Positions 8,903 to 16,933 of a DNA stretch of 44,158 nt are shown in pieces (within the stretch, counting starts at the first letter, position 1; each line of letters opens with the position of its first letter). The stretch is from Caldifarciminota bacterium. Lineage in GTDB: Bacteria > Hydrothermota > Hydrothermia > LBFQ01. The translations under genes and the position numbers were made by a program. The notes under the pieces are model-generated. The model saw nothing but the letters and a program-made list of their open reading frames with translations, searched no databases and was not told the origin of the DNA. The stretch is from NCBI GenBank assembly GCA_027002825.1, contig JALWZG010000083.1:1-44158 (forward strand). Direction: 5' to 3'.

Positions 8903-8914
8903 TAGGATAACATC
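8903..8914 (+). promoter_or_regulatory. -10 box directly before a TTG start
   Basis: TAGGAT (8903-8908) is followed by 6 bases and TTG at 8915. The 139-base gap between the divergent thiI and this gene (8776-8914) shows no other gene or repeat. Confidence 0.5.
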
Positions 8915-9325
8915 TTGAGGTTTTGGGGACTTTTGGTGGCATCTACCCTCGTCTCCTGTGCGAAAAAGGCCCCTCCTCCGGGGAAAGGGGAGTTCGTCCC
9001 TCCCCAAATCGTGGTGTTTTCACCTCAGATGGGTGATACGGTGGGGGATACCTTGAGGGTAAACGTGCACGTGGCCGATAGCTCCGGTCTCTCCTCGCTC
9101 AGCGTGATCAGGGGAAGGAAACCCATAGCCGTTTTCACCTTGAGGGGGAAGGCCACCACCGTGGACACCACCCTTCTCCTTGAGAGGTTGGGGGAAAGCC
9201 TCCACCCCGACACGCTTGAGATAAAGGTCGGGGACAGGTGGGACAACTTCAGGAGCTTGAGGCTTGTGGTGTTCACCTTCAGACCTCCGCCGGATACCCT
9301 GAGGGACACCACGGGGAACAAATAG
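8915..9325 (+). CDS. Small lipoprotein, Ig-like beta domain
   Basis: A 136-residue predicted lipoprotein. The N-terminus is a short signal ending in STLVSC, with Cys 15 as the lipid site. A proline-rich linker follows, then a beta-sandwich-like stretch from about residue 28 with PPQIVVFSPQMGDTV, HVADSSGLSSLSV and TLEIKVGDRWDNF. This pattern is like bacterial Ig-like domains that describe properties of a binding or structural module. No enzyme motif is visible. The start is TTG, the only one that includes the signal sequence. It sits 18 bases before the indolepyruvate oxidoreductase gene, probably by chance. Confidence 0.7.
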   Translation: MRFWGLLVASTLVSCAKKAPPPGKGEFVPPQIVVFSPQMGDTVGDTLRVNVHVADSSGLSSLSVIRGRKPIAVFTLRGKATTVDTTLLLERLGESLHPDTLEIKVGDRWDNFRSLRLVVFTFRPPPDTLRDTTGNK

Positions 9326-9331
9326 CGCCTT

Positions 9332-9343
9332 TAAACTACACCG
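9332..9343 (+). promoter_or_regulatory. Probable -10 box before iorB
   Basis: TAAACT (9332-9337) lies 6 bases before the ATG at 9344, matching the spacing of the other start-proximal -10 boxes in the window. No Shine-Dalgarno sequence is present. Confidence 0.4.
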
Positions 9344-9952
9344 ATGGAGAGCAGAACACTCGTCCTCGCGGGTGTGGGTGGTCAAGGGGTTATGATGGCC
9401 TCACGGATACTGACGGAAGCCCTTTTCCATATGGGATACGATGTAAAACAGGCCGAAATCCACGGCCTATCCCAGAGAGGGGGGAGTGTGATGACGTACA
9501 TCAGGTGGGGGGAAAAGGTGTGGTCCCCCATTTCCGGTGAGTACGGGGCGGATTTCCTCGTGGCGCTTGAGATGCTTGAGGCCGTAAGGTACCTGAAACT
9601 CCTCAAGCCCTCAGGGGCTGTAGTCCTGAACCTGTACAGGTTTGTACCCATGTCCGTATCCTCAGGCCTGAGGGGACCCGATGGAAAGCCCTACTCATAT
9701 CCGGAAGACGTGCCTTCCGTTTTAAAGGGGAACGTGGAAAGGGTGTTCGTGATAGACGGTCTAAAGGTGGCGATGGACGTGGGGAACGCCCGTGTCATGA
9801 ACGTGGTGGTCGTGGGGGCGGCCTCAAGGGTGATGGGTCTGGACAGGGAGGTCGTCCGGGCAACGGTTGAGAAGAGGGTGCCGCAGAGGTACCGCGAGGT
9901 GAACCTCAGGGCGTTCGGGATGGGTTGGGAGCTCGTGCGGGAGGTTCGTTAA
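9344..9952 (+). CDS. iorB: Indolepyruvate ferredoxin oxidoreductase, beta subunit
   Basis: A 202-residue gamma-type domain of the 2-oxoacid:ferredoxin oxidoreductase superfamily. AGVGGQGVMMASRIL (residues 9-23) is the conserved glycine-rich start. AEIHGLSQRGGSV (37-49) is the hallmark that distinguishes IorB from other gamma subunits. The enzyme oxidises aryl pyruvates, made by transamination of aromatic amino acids, to acyl-CoA with reduction of ferredoxin. The catalytic thiamine-diphosphate alpha subunit (IorA) is usually adjacent but is absent here: the next gene is map. It must be elsewhere, or the protein pairs with another partner. Confidence 0.88.
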   Translation: MESRTLVLAGVGGQGVMMASRILTEALFHMGYDVKQAEIHGLSQRGGSVMTYIRWGEKVWSPISGEYGADFLVALEMLEAVRYLKLLKPSGAVVLNLYRFVPMSVSSGLRGPDGKPYSYPEDVPSVLKGNVERVFVIDGLKVAMDVGNARVMNVVVVGAASRVMGLDREVVRATVEKRVPQRYREVNLRAFGMGWELVREVR

Positions 9953-9967
9953 CACGTCTTTCTACGG

Positions 9968-9984
9968 TATAATAGCCTCTGCAA
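9968..9984 (+). promoter_or_regulatory. -10 box of the map-infA-ricT operon
   Basis: TATAAT (9968-9973) lies 11 bases before the ATG at 9985, giving a predicted leader of about 4 bases without a Shine-Dalgarno sequence. Confidence 0.6.
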
Positions 9985-10761
9985 ATGGTCATACTGAAGA
10001 ACGAGTTGGACCTCCTCGGCCTGAGGGAGGCGGCGAGGATCGCTTCCGATGCCTTGAGGCTGGCCGCGGGTATGATAAAGGAAGGGGTGTCGGCAAAGGA
10101 GATAGACGACGCCCTGAGGGATTTCATATTCTCCAGAGGGGGAAGGCCATCGTTCCTGAACTACGAGGTTGACGGTAAGCTGTACAGGTACAGCGTATGC
10201 GTCTCAATAAACGATGAGATCGTCCACGGCCTCCCACTGAGGACAAAGGTTTTAAAAGCACCCATGCTCGTGAAGATAGACGTGGGGGTGGAAAAGGACG
10301 GATACCACGCGGACACGGCCTGGACCTTCGCCCTTGGAGACGTGCCAGAGCGGGTCAGACTCCTGATGAGGGCGACGAAGGAGGCCCTTTACAGAGCGAT
10401 AAGCGTCATAAGGCCGAAGGCCAGGATCTCGGACATAACCTTTGCCATCCACGGGGTTGCCAGGAGGTACGGCTTTTACCCGGCGGAGACCCTGACGGGA
10501 CACGGTGTCGGACTTGAACTCCACGAGGAACCCGTTATACCCAACAACCCAAACGATCTGGATCAGGACGGTTTCATAAGGAAGGGTATGACCTTGGCCA
10601 TAGAACCGATGATAAACATGGGCAGCGAGAAGGTTGAAACCCTTGAGGACGGGTGGACCATAGTCACGGCAGATGGAAGCTGGTCCGCCCACTACGAGCA
10701 TACCCTTTACGTCGCGGACGGAGGGGTTGAAATACTAACGGAGGACATAGATGGGTATTAA
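9985..10761 (+). CDS. map: Methionine aminopeptidase, type I
   Basis: A 258-residue Map that removes the initiator methionine from new proteins. All five metal ligands of the pita-bread fold are present: Asp 99, Asp 110, His 173, Glu 207 and Glu 238, with His 81 in the VHG motif. Length is that of bacterial type Ia without an N-terminal SH3-like extension. It leads the map-infA-ricT-polyprenyl synthase operon; map-infA adjacency is common in bacterial ribosomal operons, but here it stands apart from secY and adk. It overlaps infA by 11 bases. Confidence 0.97.
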   Translation: MVILKNELDLLGLREAARIASDALRLAAGMIKEGVSAKEIDDALRDFIFSRGGRPSFLNYEVDGKLYRYSVCVSINDEIVHGLPLRTKVLKAPMLVKIDVGVEKDGYHADTAWTFALGDVPERVRLLMRATKEALYRAISVIRPKARISDITFAIHGVARRYGFYPAETLTGHGVGLELHEEPVIPNNPNDLDQDGFIRKGMTLAIEPMINMGSEKVETLEDGWTIVTADGSWSAHYEHTLYVADGGVEILTEDIDGY

Positions 10762-10969
10762 AAAGGGAACCATACGCATGGAAGGGACGGTCGTTGAGGT
10801 TCTCCCCAACACCATGTTCAAGGTCCGGCTGGACAACGGCATAGAGGTAAAGGCGCACTTAAGCGGAAAGATGAGGGTGAGATGGATAAGGATAGTACCA
10901 GGAGACCGGGTGGTCGTGGAGCTAAGCGCTTACGATTTAACAAGGGGAAGGATCATCGCCCGCAAGTGA
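10751..10969 (+). CDS. infA: Translation initiation factor IF-1
   Basis: A 72-residue OB-fold protein, recognised by [27 protein letters not shown] and the [22 protein letters not shown] segment. IF-1 binds the ribosomal A site during initiation and assists IF-2 and IF-3. The start at 10751 sits inside the last codons of map; the alternative ATG at 10778 would remove the usual N-terminal extension. In E. coli IF-1 influences selection of leaderless mRNAs, which is of note given the promoter pattern in this window. Confidence 0.97.
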   Translation: MGIKKGTIRMEGTVVEVLPNTMFKVRLDNGIEVKAHLSGKMRVRWIRIVPGDRVVVELSAYDLTRGRIIARK

Positions 10970-11724
10970 TAGAGACCTCCATAGTCGGGGGGGAGTTTGG
11001 GCATTTCGTCCTCCTGAACGCTTTAAAGTGGAGGGTGAACTACGTTTTTATACGGGTTGAGGGTGAGGAACACGAGCGTCTTGTGAAGGTGTTGAAGGTC
11101 CGACCCCTCAGGGAGGGTGAAGACCTGAGGAGGGCCACCTTTTTGAGAGCGGCTACGGAGGGTGAGGTGAAACGTATGCTTCTGAACATGGTAAAGGGGG
11201 TGATCTGGGAGAGGGGCCTGAGGGCGAAGATCGTGGGTGGGGAGTTTGACGTCCAGAGAGGGGTACTCTCCGTGGAGTGTGTCGTTGAACCCGGAGACAG
11301 GGATACAAAGAGGGGTGTTAAGAAGTTGGCGTCCACCCTTGCCAAACTCCTGCACGTGAGGGTGGAGTTTGAGTTCGTGGAGAGCCACACCTACGCGGCC
11401 AAAGTCGGATGGTTGGGGAGATGTGGCCTTGAGCTCTGCTGCCACCTCTGGTTGAAGGACCTGCCCAGCGTAACCCAGGACATGGCCAGAAGACAGTACC
11501 TCTTCGCCGCCCCGGATAAGCTGACAGGGGCGTGCGGTAGGCTTCTGTGTTGCCTCGCCTTTGAAATGCCGTTTTACAACCTTATGGCCTCACGTGTTCC
11601 CAAGCTCAACTCCGTGGTAGAGACCGAGAGGGGGAGGGGAAGGGTGGTTGAGGTTAACCTAATTGCGGGGTATTACACGGTGAAGTACGAGAACGGCCAA
11701 AAGGAGAGGTTTGAAATTGAGTGA
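10966..11724 (+). CDS. ricT: PSP1/RicT (YaaT)-family protein
   Basis: The frame opens at 10882, but the GTG at 10966 in a 4-base GTGA overlap with the infA stop gives a better start and a 252-residue product. The C-terminal half has the family's cysteine clusters, [11 protein letters not shown] and [13 protein letters not shown]. In Bacillus, RicT acts with RicA and RicF as an iron-sulfur complex that helps RNase Y in mRNA maturation, so the Cys groups probably hold a cluster. RicA and RicF homologues are not in the window. The N-terminal part is diverged from typical PSP1 proteins. It sits between infA and a polyprenyl synthase gene in one operon. Confidence 0.88.
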   Translation: MIETSIVGGEFGHFVLLNALKWRVNYVFIRVEGEEHERLVKVLKVRPLREGEDLRRATFLRAATEGEVKRMLLNMVKGVIWERGLRAKIVGGEFDVQRGVLSVECVVEPGDRDTKRGVKKLASTLAKLLHVRVEFEFVESHTYAAKVGWLGRCGLELCCHLWLKDLPSVTQDMARRQYLFAAPDKLTGACGRLLCCLAFEMPFYNLMASRVPKLNSVVETERGRGRVVEVNLIAGYYTVKYENGQKERFEIE

Positions 11725-12520
11725 AAAGCTGAACGTCCTATGGGAAAACAACGGTGAATTCCTGAGGAGGTTGGAGGGAAAGCTTGAGGAGACGGCGAGA
11801 TGGTTGAACATACCGACCTATCTCATAAAGGGCAAGAGGATAAGGGCCATTTCTTCCCATCTGAGCTGTGAGGTTTACGGGGTTGATCTGGACACGGCCG
11901 TCCTCTCCGGATACGTCCTTGAGCTCATACACGCCGCCTCACTCGTCCACGACGACATAGTGGACGACGCCCAAACGAGGAGGGGGGGAAGAACGCTGAA
12001 CTTTTTGTTCTCAACAAGGAGGGCCGTCCTCATAGGGGACCTCATCTTCACCAAGGCCTTGCGTGATACCGCCCGAAGGGATCTGAACCTCTACCTGAAG
12101 GCCATGTCCGAGACGGTCTACAAAATGTCCTACGGCCAATACCAGGAGGACATCACACCCTTTGAGGATTTTGACGAGCATTTGTACCTCTCGGTCATAT
12201 ACAACAAGACGGCCTCCCTATACGAGCTGGCCTTCGCCTCAGGTCCGCTCATAGCCCGTTCCCCCAACCCCCATATGGCCGAGGCCGGAAAGTACTTCGG
12301 CATGGCCTTTCAGATACTGGACGATTGCGACGATTACGAGGAGGATGAGGGTAAACCCACACTACCCCACATATACTCCAATATGGGGATTGAGGACCCG
12401 CACGGTGCGGCGATCTCGCTCGCCGCCTCCTATTTGAGGAGGACAGAGTGGGAGCTTGATAGGGCTGGTGTAAAGGGGTATTTTGAAGACCTTCTGGACT
12501 ACATGTGGTCCAGGATATGA
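11711..12520 (+). CDS. Trans-isoprenyl (polyprenyl) diphosphate synthase
   Basis: A 269-residue prenyltransferase, short for the family (usually about 300-325). Motifs: GKRIR (41-45, substrate diphosphate binding), first aspartate-rich DDIVD (81-85) followed by RRGG, KTA (166-168), and second DDCDD (204-208). The residue five before the first motif is Ala, not Phe or Tyr. By analogy with characterised synthases this argues against a farnesyl-only product and for a longer chain. Products could feed quinones, undecaprenyl carriers or the GGGP synthase at 35171. The start is TTG at 11711 with AAGGAGAGG just upstream (TTG 11717 is possible), 14 bases into ricT. Confidence 0.88.
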   Translation: MKLSEKLNVLWENNGEFLRRLEGKLEETARWLNIPTYLIKGKRIRAISSHLSCEVYGVDLDTAVLSGYVLELIHAASLVHDDIVDDAQTRRGGRTLNFLFSTRRAVLIGDLIFTKALRDTARRDLNLYLKAMSETVYKMSYGQYQEDITPFEDFDEHLYLSVIYNKTASLYELAFASGPLIARSPNPHMAEAGKYFGMAFQILDDCDDYEEDEGKPTLPHIYSNMGIEDPHGAAISLAASYLRRTEWELDRAGVKGYFEDLLDYMWSRI

Positions 12521-12526
12521 CCTCCT

Positions 12527-12538
12527 TAGAATCCCCGT
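12527..12538 (+). promoter_or_regulatory. -10 box directly before the MDR gene
   Basis: TAGAAT (12527-12532) is 6 bases before the ATG at 12539. It falls in the 18-base gap after the polyprenyl synthase gene, so the oxidoreductase probably has its own leaderless transcript. Confidence 0.6.
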
Positions 12539-13561
12539 ATGAGGGCGGTTTATATTGAGGAGTTCGGAGGACCTGAGGTTCTTAAGTTCGGTGAGCTTCC
12601 CACGCCGAAACCCGGTCCGCGTGAGGTCCTTGTAAGGGTAAAGGCCGTGAGCGTAAACCATCTGGACATATGGGTCAGGCGCGGCGTTTACAGGGATCTG
12701 CCCTTTCCCCACGTCCTCGGAAGCGATATAGCGGGGATTGTTGAGGAGGTCGGGCCGGGTGTTAGGAACGTGAGGGTGGGCGATAGGGTGGTCGTGAATC
12801 CCGGGACGAGCTGCGGTGTGTGCGAGAACTGTCTGCGTGGGATGGACAACCTCTGCAAGGATTACAAAATACTCGGTGAGCATGTGTGGGGTGGGTACGC
12901 CGAGTACGTGAAGGTCCCGGATGCCAATATCCTCCCCTATCCCGAAGGTCTTAAGTGGGAGGAGGCGGCTGCTGTGCCTTTGACCTTCCTGACAGCGTGG
13001 CACGCGGTGGTCACGAAGGGGAAAATAGAGCAGGGTGAGAAGGTCCTCGTGATGTCGGGGGGTGGAGGTGTGGGAAGCGCCGCCGTCCAAATAGCCAAGC
13101 TCTTCAACGCCTACGTCATAACCACGGTTGGAAGCGACTGGAAGGTTGAAAGGGCCTACGCCTTAGGGGCGGATCTGGTCGTAAACTGGAGGAAGGAGGA
13201 TCTTGAGAGGGCTATAAGGGAAAAGGTGGGAAGGGTGGACCTCGTGATAGATCACACCGGCCAGCAGCACCTACAGAGGCTCATAAACCTGACACGCTGG
13301 GGAGGTAGGGTCGTAATATACGGCGCCACGAGTGGGTACAAAGCCCAGGTAGACCTGAGGCACATCTTCTACAGGCAGGTTTCCCTGATAGGTTCAACGA
13401 TGGGGAGTAAGGGGGAGATGTTCAGGATATTGAAACTCGTTGAAGACAGGAAGTTAAAACCCGTGATCTACAGGGTCCTGCCCCTGAAACAGGCCCAGGA
13501 GGCCCACCGTCTGCTTGAGGGCTTTTCGCCTTTCGGTAAGGTGGTCATGACGGTTGGTTGA
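12539..13561 (+). CDS. MDR-superfamily (zinc-type alcohol dehydrogenase-like) oxidoreductase
   Basis: A 340-residue medium-chain reductase/dehydrogenase. The N-terminal GroES-like domain carries a structural zinc set, Cys 92, 95, 98 and 106. The Rossmann domain has SGGGGVGSAAVQIAK from about residue 173. The usual catalytic-zinc ligands appear to be missing: the position of the first catalytic Cys is Asn in SVNHLD, and the normal GHE is GSD. That combination resembles quinone oxidoreductase or crotonyl-CoA reductase-like branches, so an NAD(P)H-dependent reductase is more likely than a classical alcohol dehydrogenase. Substrate is unknown. It meets recJ tail-to-tail with no gap. Confidence 0.88.
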   Translation: MRAVYIEEFGGPEVLKFGELPTPKPGPREVLVRVKAVSVNHLDIWVRRGVYRDLPFPHVLGSDIAGIVEEVGPGVRNVRVGDRVVVNPGTSCGVCENCLRGMDNLCKDYKILGEHVWGGYAEYVKVPDANILPYPEGLKWEEAAAVPLTFLTAWHAVVTKGKIEQGEKVLVMSGGGGVGSAAVQIAKLFNAYVITTVGSDWKVERAYALGADLVVNWRKEDLERAIREKVGRVDLVIDHTGQQHLQRLINLTRWGGRVVIYGATSGYKAQVDLRHIFYRQVSLIGSTMGSKGEMFRILKLVEDRKLKPVIYRVLPLKQAQEAHRLLEGFSPFGKVVMTVG

Positions 13562-15199
13562 TCACAGAAAGCCCAGAACGTCCCCCTCAAGGACCCCACC
13601 TCTGAGCCTCAGGTTTTCAACTACGAGTGTCTCGCTGGTGCTTTCAAACACGCCCTTAACCCGCATCCTCAGGTATCTCTCACCCTCAAGGTGTTCAAGT
13701 ATGGCCTCCCCGTTCTCCCTCCCGTAAACCTGGGGTCTCCTCTTCAGGTGGAGGACGAAGACGGGATCCGGGAAGCCGTGGCCGTAGGGTTTTAAAAGTG
13801 TTTTATCCCGCCAGAACTCATGGTTTATCTCCTCAAGGCGGAGCTCCGCGTCCGCCATAACGGTCTTTACGAACTTCCCGTCAACGGACACCTTAAAGGC
13901 GTACTCCTCCAACCTCCTCTTGAGCTCTGCGAGCTTGTCCGCACTTATCTTAAAACCCCCTGCAAGGGCGTGTCCTCCGTAGTTTTCACCTTCGGAGAAG
14001 AGGTCGGAGAGGGAGTTCAAGGCGTCATATACGTTGAAGGGTTCAAAGCTCCTCAGGGACCCCTTCGCCACACCGCCCTTAAGGGCCACCACGACGGCAG
14101 GTTTTGAGAAGGCCTCAACGAGCTTGTTCGCGAGTATTCCGGCTATTCCCTCGCTTATGTCCTCCGCTGATACGAACGCTATGGGTGAAGATCCGTCAAC
14201 TCTCGTCAGGAGTTTGCCCAAGGCCTTGTTCTGGACGCTCTGCCTTTTCCTGTTCAGCTCCGCGAGTCTACGAGCGAGATCTGCGGCTTCTTTTGGGTTT
14301 TGCTTCAGGAGAAGCTCCATCGCGAGGTTGACGTTTCCCATCCTGCCGGCGGCGTTTATACGGGGTGCTATCTGCATGGATATGTTCCAGGTGCTTATGG
14401 GCAGTGAAATTCTGGCCTCCTCTACTATCGCCCTTATTCCCGGCTTCATGAACCTGCCACCCTCCATGTTTATGAGCCTTAGGCCGTGTTTTACCAGAAG
14501 GCGGTTTTCACCGAGCATATAACCCACATCCGCAACCGTCCCTATGGAGAGGAAATCAAGGAGGTGGTACAGGGGCCTCTTGCTGAGTCCGAGCCTCTCG
14601 TAGAGGGCTAAAGCAAGTTTAAAAGCGACACCAACACCCGTGAGGTGGGGGTAGGGGTAATTCCCAAGGCGGGGATGCACTATTACGGTATCCGGCAATC
14701 TCTCCGGAAGTCCGTGGTGATCCGTTATTATGACGTCCATGCCGAGGGCTTTGGCCTCCTCCACCTCCGAGGGTGAGGACACACCGCAATCAACCGTTAT
14801 CAGGAGGCTTGCCCCTATCCGCTTTGCAAACCTGACACCCCTTCGTGAGAGTCCATACCCGTCCGTGAAGCGATCCGGCACAAAAGGCACAACCCTCCCT
14901 CCAACCCACTTCAAGGCGTAAAAGAGGAGGGCGAGACCGGTGATCCCGTCCGCATCGTAATCCCCATGGATCACGATCCTCTCACCCCTTTTCAAGGCCA
15001 AGGCGATTCTGCTCACGGCCTCATCCATCCCCTCCATCAGGAAGGGGTCAGAGCCTTTACCCTTTACGAAAACCTCCTTTAAATCCACACCCCGCAACAC
15101 CCTGTTGTACAGCACCTGTTTGAACACCCGCGTCCTCAGAGCTTCCACACCTTCAACCTCTCCCCTCTCCGGGGGCAACACCAAATGTTTTATGGGCAT
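13562..15199 (-). CDS. recJ: Single-stranded-DNA exonuclease RecJ
   Basis: A 545-residue DHH/DHHA1 phosphoesterase, near the usual 550-580. Catalytic motifs: HGDYDADGITG (78-88), TVDCGVSS (135-142) and ITDHHGLPE (158-166), then the GRMGN region and a DHHA1 domain with GGHALAGGFK. A C-terminal OB fold (from about 440) is present as in bacterial RecJ. The enzyme degrades single-stranded DNA 5'-to-3' in recombination and mismatch repair and is metal-dependent. Divergent from the FG-GAP gene; a strong promoter lies upstream. Its stop codon is the mirror of the MDR gene's stop. Confidence 0.96.
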   Translation of the reverse strand: MPIKHLVLPPERGEVEGVEALRTRVFKQVLYNRVLRGVDLKEVFVKGKGSDPFLMEGMDEAVSRIALALKRGERIVIHGDYDADGITGLALLFYALKWVGGRVVPFVPDRFTDGYGLSRRGVRFAKRIGASLLITVDCGVSSPSEVEEAKALGMDVIITDHHGLPERLPDTVIVHPRLGNYPYPHLTGVGVAFKLALALYERLGLSKRPLYHLLDFLSIGTVADVGYMLGENRLLVKHGLRLINMEGGRFMKPGIRAIVEEARISLPISTWNISMQIAPRINAAGRMGNVNLAMELLLKQNPKEAADLARRLAELNRKRQSVQNKALGKLLTRVDGSSPIAFVSAEDISEGIAGILANKLVEAFSKPAVVVALKGGVAKGSLRSFEPFNVYDALNSLSDLFSEGENYGGHALAGGFKISADKLAELKRRLEEYAFKVSVDGKFVKTVMADAELRLEEINHEFWRDKTLLKPYGHGFPDPVFVLHLKRRPQVYGRENGEAILEHLEGERYLRMRVKGVFESTSETLVVENLRLRGGVLEGDVLGFL

Positions 15200-15236
15200 C
15201 GGGTGGAAATTATACCTGCGGCCAAGTTGTTGTCAA
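15200..15236 (-). promoter_or_regulatory. recJ promoter, consensus -35 and -10
   Basis: TTGACA (15236-15231), a 16-base spacer and TATAAT (15214-15209) on the minus strand, then 9 bases to the ATG at 15199. This is the clearest sigma-70-type promoter in the window, and it still leaves almost no 5' leader. Confidence 0.8.
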
Positions 15237-15254
15237 AGATGCGACAACCACCCT

Positions 15255-15282
15255 TAAAATACTCTTCCAACAAGGAGGGAGC
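15255..15282 (+). promoter_or_regulatory. -10 box and Shine-Dalgarno site of the FG-GAP gene
   Basis: TAAAAT (15255-15260) is followed by AAGGAGGG (15272-15279) and ATG at 15283. TTGTCA at 15230-15235 could act as a -35, though the 19-base spacer is long. It overlaps the recJ -35 on the other strand. Confidence 0.55.
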
Positions 15283-16908
15283 ATGAAGGTCAGAAATTTG
15301 AAGCTTCTGCTCGCGGTATGGACGGTGCTGGGATGGGCGGCCGGGCTTTCAGCCCAATCCTACGAGCCTTACAGTCCCCAGGATCCCGAGTGGCGCCAGG
15401 GGCGCCACGACTACAAGAAAACGGCTAAGGCGCCCTGGAGGTGTGGCACACCCGCCACGGTTGCGAAGACCTACTCACGTGAAGACCCCAACAACGCCTC
15501 TCTTTACGTGACAACCGCCCGGAACGACTCCGATGACACCACAGATATTTTCTATACCGGCGAGGATAGAGGTTGGTTGGCCGGAGGTCCGAACACGTGG
15601 CTTGAAGGGGCGAACATAGGATCTGCGATATGCGATAACGAAATCTGGCCGGATTTCGGCACGGGAGAGTGTGTCCTCACCACCAACAGGGTTGGCTTCT
15701 GTCCAGCAGTGGAGGAGCCGGATTGGTTTTGGAACGATTGGGAGGCTTACATAGTCAAGATAAACTTCAGCTGCAACGAGGCCTTCAGACGCGGTTTCGG
15801 TGAGAACGACAGCAGAGATGAAAGATCCAACATGACCATCATAGACATAGACCGCGACGGGATAGCCGAGATATACTGGGTCCAGGATAACGACCTCTAC
15901 ATGTTCAGGGAGAACATCACCTCCTGGTCTCCCTCGTGGAGCGTTGGCCTTCCCAGCGACGGTGGGGACCCCGTCATAGGGGACTTTGACGGAAACGGCA
16001 ACTGGGACGTATGTGTCCCACTTGATAACGGCACCGTGAGGTGTTATAACGCGGCCGATGGCTCTTACCTGTGGTCCGGAACCCCACCCTGTGGGTTCTT
16101 CAACACCCCCTCAGGTAACGAAGACTGCTGTCCCTCTGAGTGGAAAACCTCTCTCATGGCCTGGGACCTTGACAGCGACGGTGCGGACGAACTGGTTATA
16201 GTTGGAAACGGATGCGTCTCCGCCTACGATGTGCCTACATGGAACCAGCTCTGGCGTGTTAACGTAGGGGCGAGTAAGGCGGGAGCGATGGGTGATCTTG
16301 ACGGGGACGGCCTCTACGATGTGGTGGTGAACCGCAACGGCACGGTCACGGTCATAGACGGGCAGAGCGGCAGCATAATAGCCACCTTTACGGAAAGCAC
16401 GGAGGGTTGTAGCGCTCCCACGGTTGCGGATGTGGACGGGGACGGTATCTGGGACGTTGTCCTCGCGTGTACCCAGCCCGTCGCATGGTCAATGGCCAAC
16501 GGATGGACGACCAGGATTTGGGAGGGCGCAGACAACGCCCCTTACACCATAACGGGAGACCTGGTCGTATCACGCCTCACGGACAACAGCCTCCAGCTGG
16601 TCTTCGGTGATGCCTCCTGTTTTGTCTCGCAGTGGGTGTGCGACGTGGCGGCGTTTGTGGAAGGTGGAGACGGTGGAGAGAACGAGCTCTCGGCGGAGGA
16701 GAGACCCTCACGGGTGGAATCCCCCGCTATAGAGGTTCTGGAGGACGGTGTGAGGGTCAAGGGCTACAGCGGTGAGGTTGTGGTGTACACCCCGGACGGC
16801 TCCCTGGTCAAGCGCGTGAGGGTTGAGGGAGAGGCCTACATCCGTCTTGATAAGGGCGTCTACATCCTGAAGATCGGCACGGCTGCGCAGAAGGTTGTGG
16901 TGCGCTGA
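15283..16908 (+). CDS. Secreted FG-GAP/VCBS-repeat protein with sorting tail
   Basis: A 541-residue exported protein with a clear signal peptide (about 1-25, ending near LSAQS). The middle, about residues 180-450, holds beta-propeller-type repeats with calcium-binding-like loops: DIDRDGIAEIYW, GDFDGNGNWDVC, DLDSDGADELV, GDLDGDGLYDVV and DVDGDGIWDVV. There are many Cys residues, suggesting disulfides outside the cell. The C-terminal tail has VVVYTPDGSLVKRV, then LDKGVYILKI, ending in KVVVR, matching the tails of three other secreted proteins here. Such repeats occur in adhesion and surface proteins; no enzyme motif is seen. It is one of few first genes with a strong ribosome binding site. Confidence 0.85.
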   Translation: MKVRNLKLLLAVWTVLGWAAGLSAQSYEPYSPQDPEWRQGRHDYKKTAKAPWRCGTPATVAKTYSREDPNNASLYVTTARNDSDDTTDIFYTGEDRGWLAGGPNTWLEGANIGSAICDNEIWPDFGTGECVLTTNRVGFCPAVEEPDWFWNDWEAYIVKINFSCNEAFRRGFGENDSRDERSNMTIIDIDRDGIAEIYWVQDNDLYMFRENITSWSPSWSVGLPSDGGDPVIGDFDGNGNWDVCVPLDNGTVRCYNAADGSYLWSGTPPCGFFNTPSGNEDCCPSEWKTSLMAWDLDSDGADELVIVGNGCVSAYDVPTWNQLWRVNVGASKAGAMGDLDGDGLYDVVVNRNGTVTVIDGQSGSIIATFTESTEGCSAPTVADVDGDGIWDVVLACTQPVAWSMANGWTTRIWEGADNAPYTITGDLVVSRLTDNSLQLVFGDASCFVSQWVCDVAAFVEGGDGGENELSAEERPSRVESPAIEVLEDGVRVKGYSGEVVVYTPDGSLVKRVRVEGEAYIRLDKGVYILKIGTAAQKVVVR

Positions 16909-16933
16909 GGGGGGGAAGGGGCTTTCCCCCCTC
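16907..16933. terminator. Inverted repeat between convergent genes
   Basis: A G-rich left arm (16907-16917) and C-rich right arm (16924-16933) pair over about 10 bp with one bulged G. It occupies the whole gap between the FG-GAP gene and the convergent lepB. It lacks T-tracts, so a shared bidirectional terminator is plausible, not certain. Confidence 0.5.

Noticed and set aside
9326-9343. A possible operon of the lipoprotein and iorB.
   Set aside because: The genes are only 18 bases apart but have unrelated functions, and a TAAACT box at start-proximal spacing suggests a separate transcript; not proven.
12362-13090. A 242-codon frame on the minus strand across the polyprenyl synthase and MDR genes.
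   Set aside because: It covers two clear genes in the opposite strand and has no signal, motif or start region of its own.
15840-16480. Repeated DGDG-type segments in the FG-GAP gene, at first looking like a DNA repeat array.
   Set aside because: The similarity is at protein level only (calcium-loop repeats); DNA copies differ too much for a CRISPR or satellite array.
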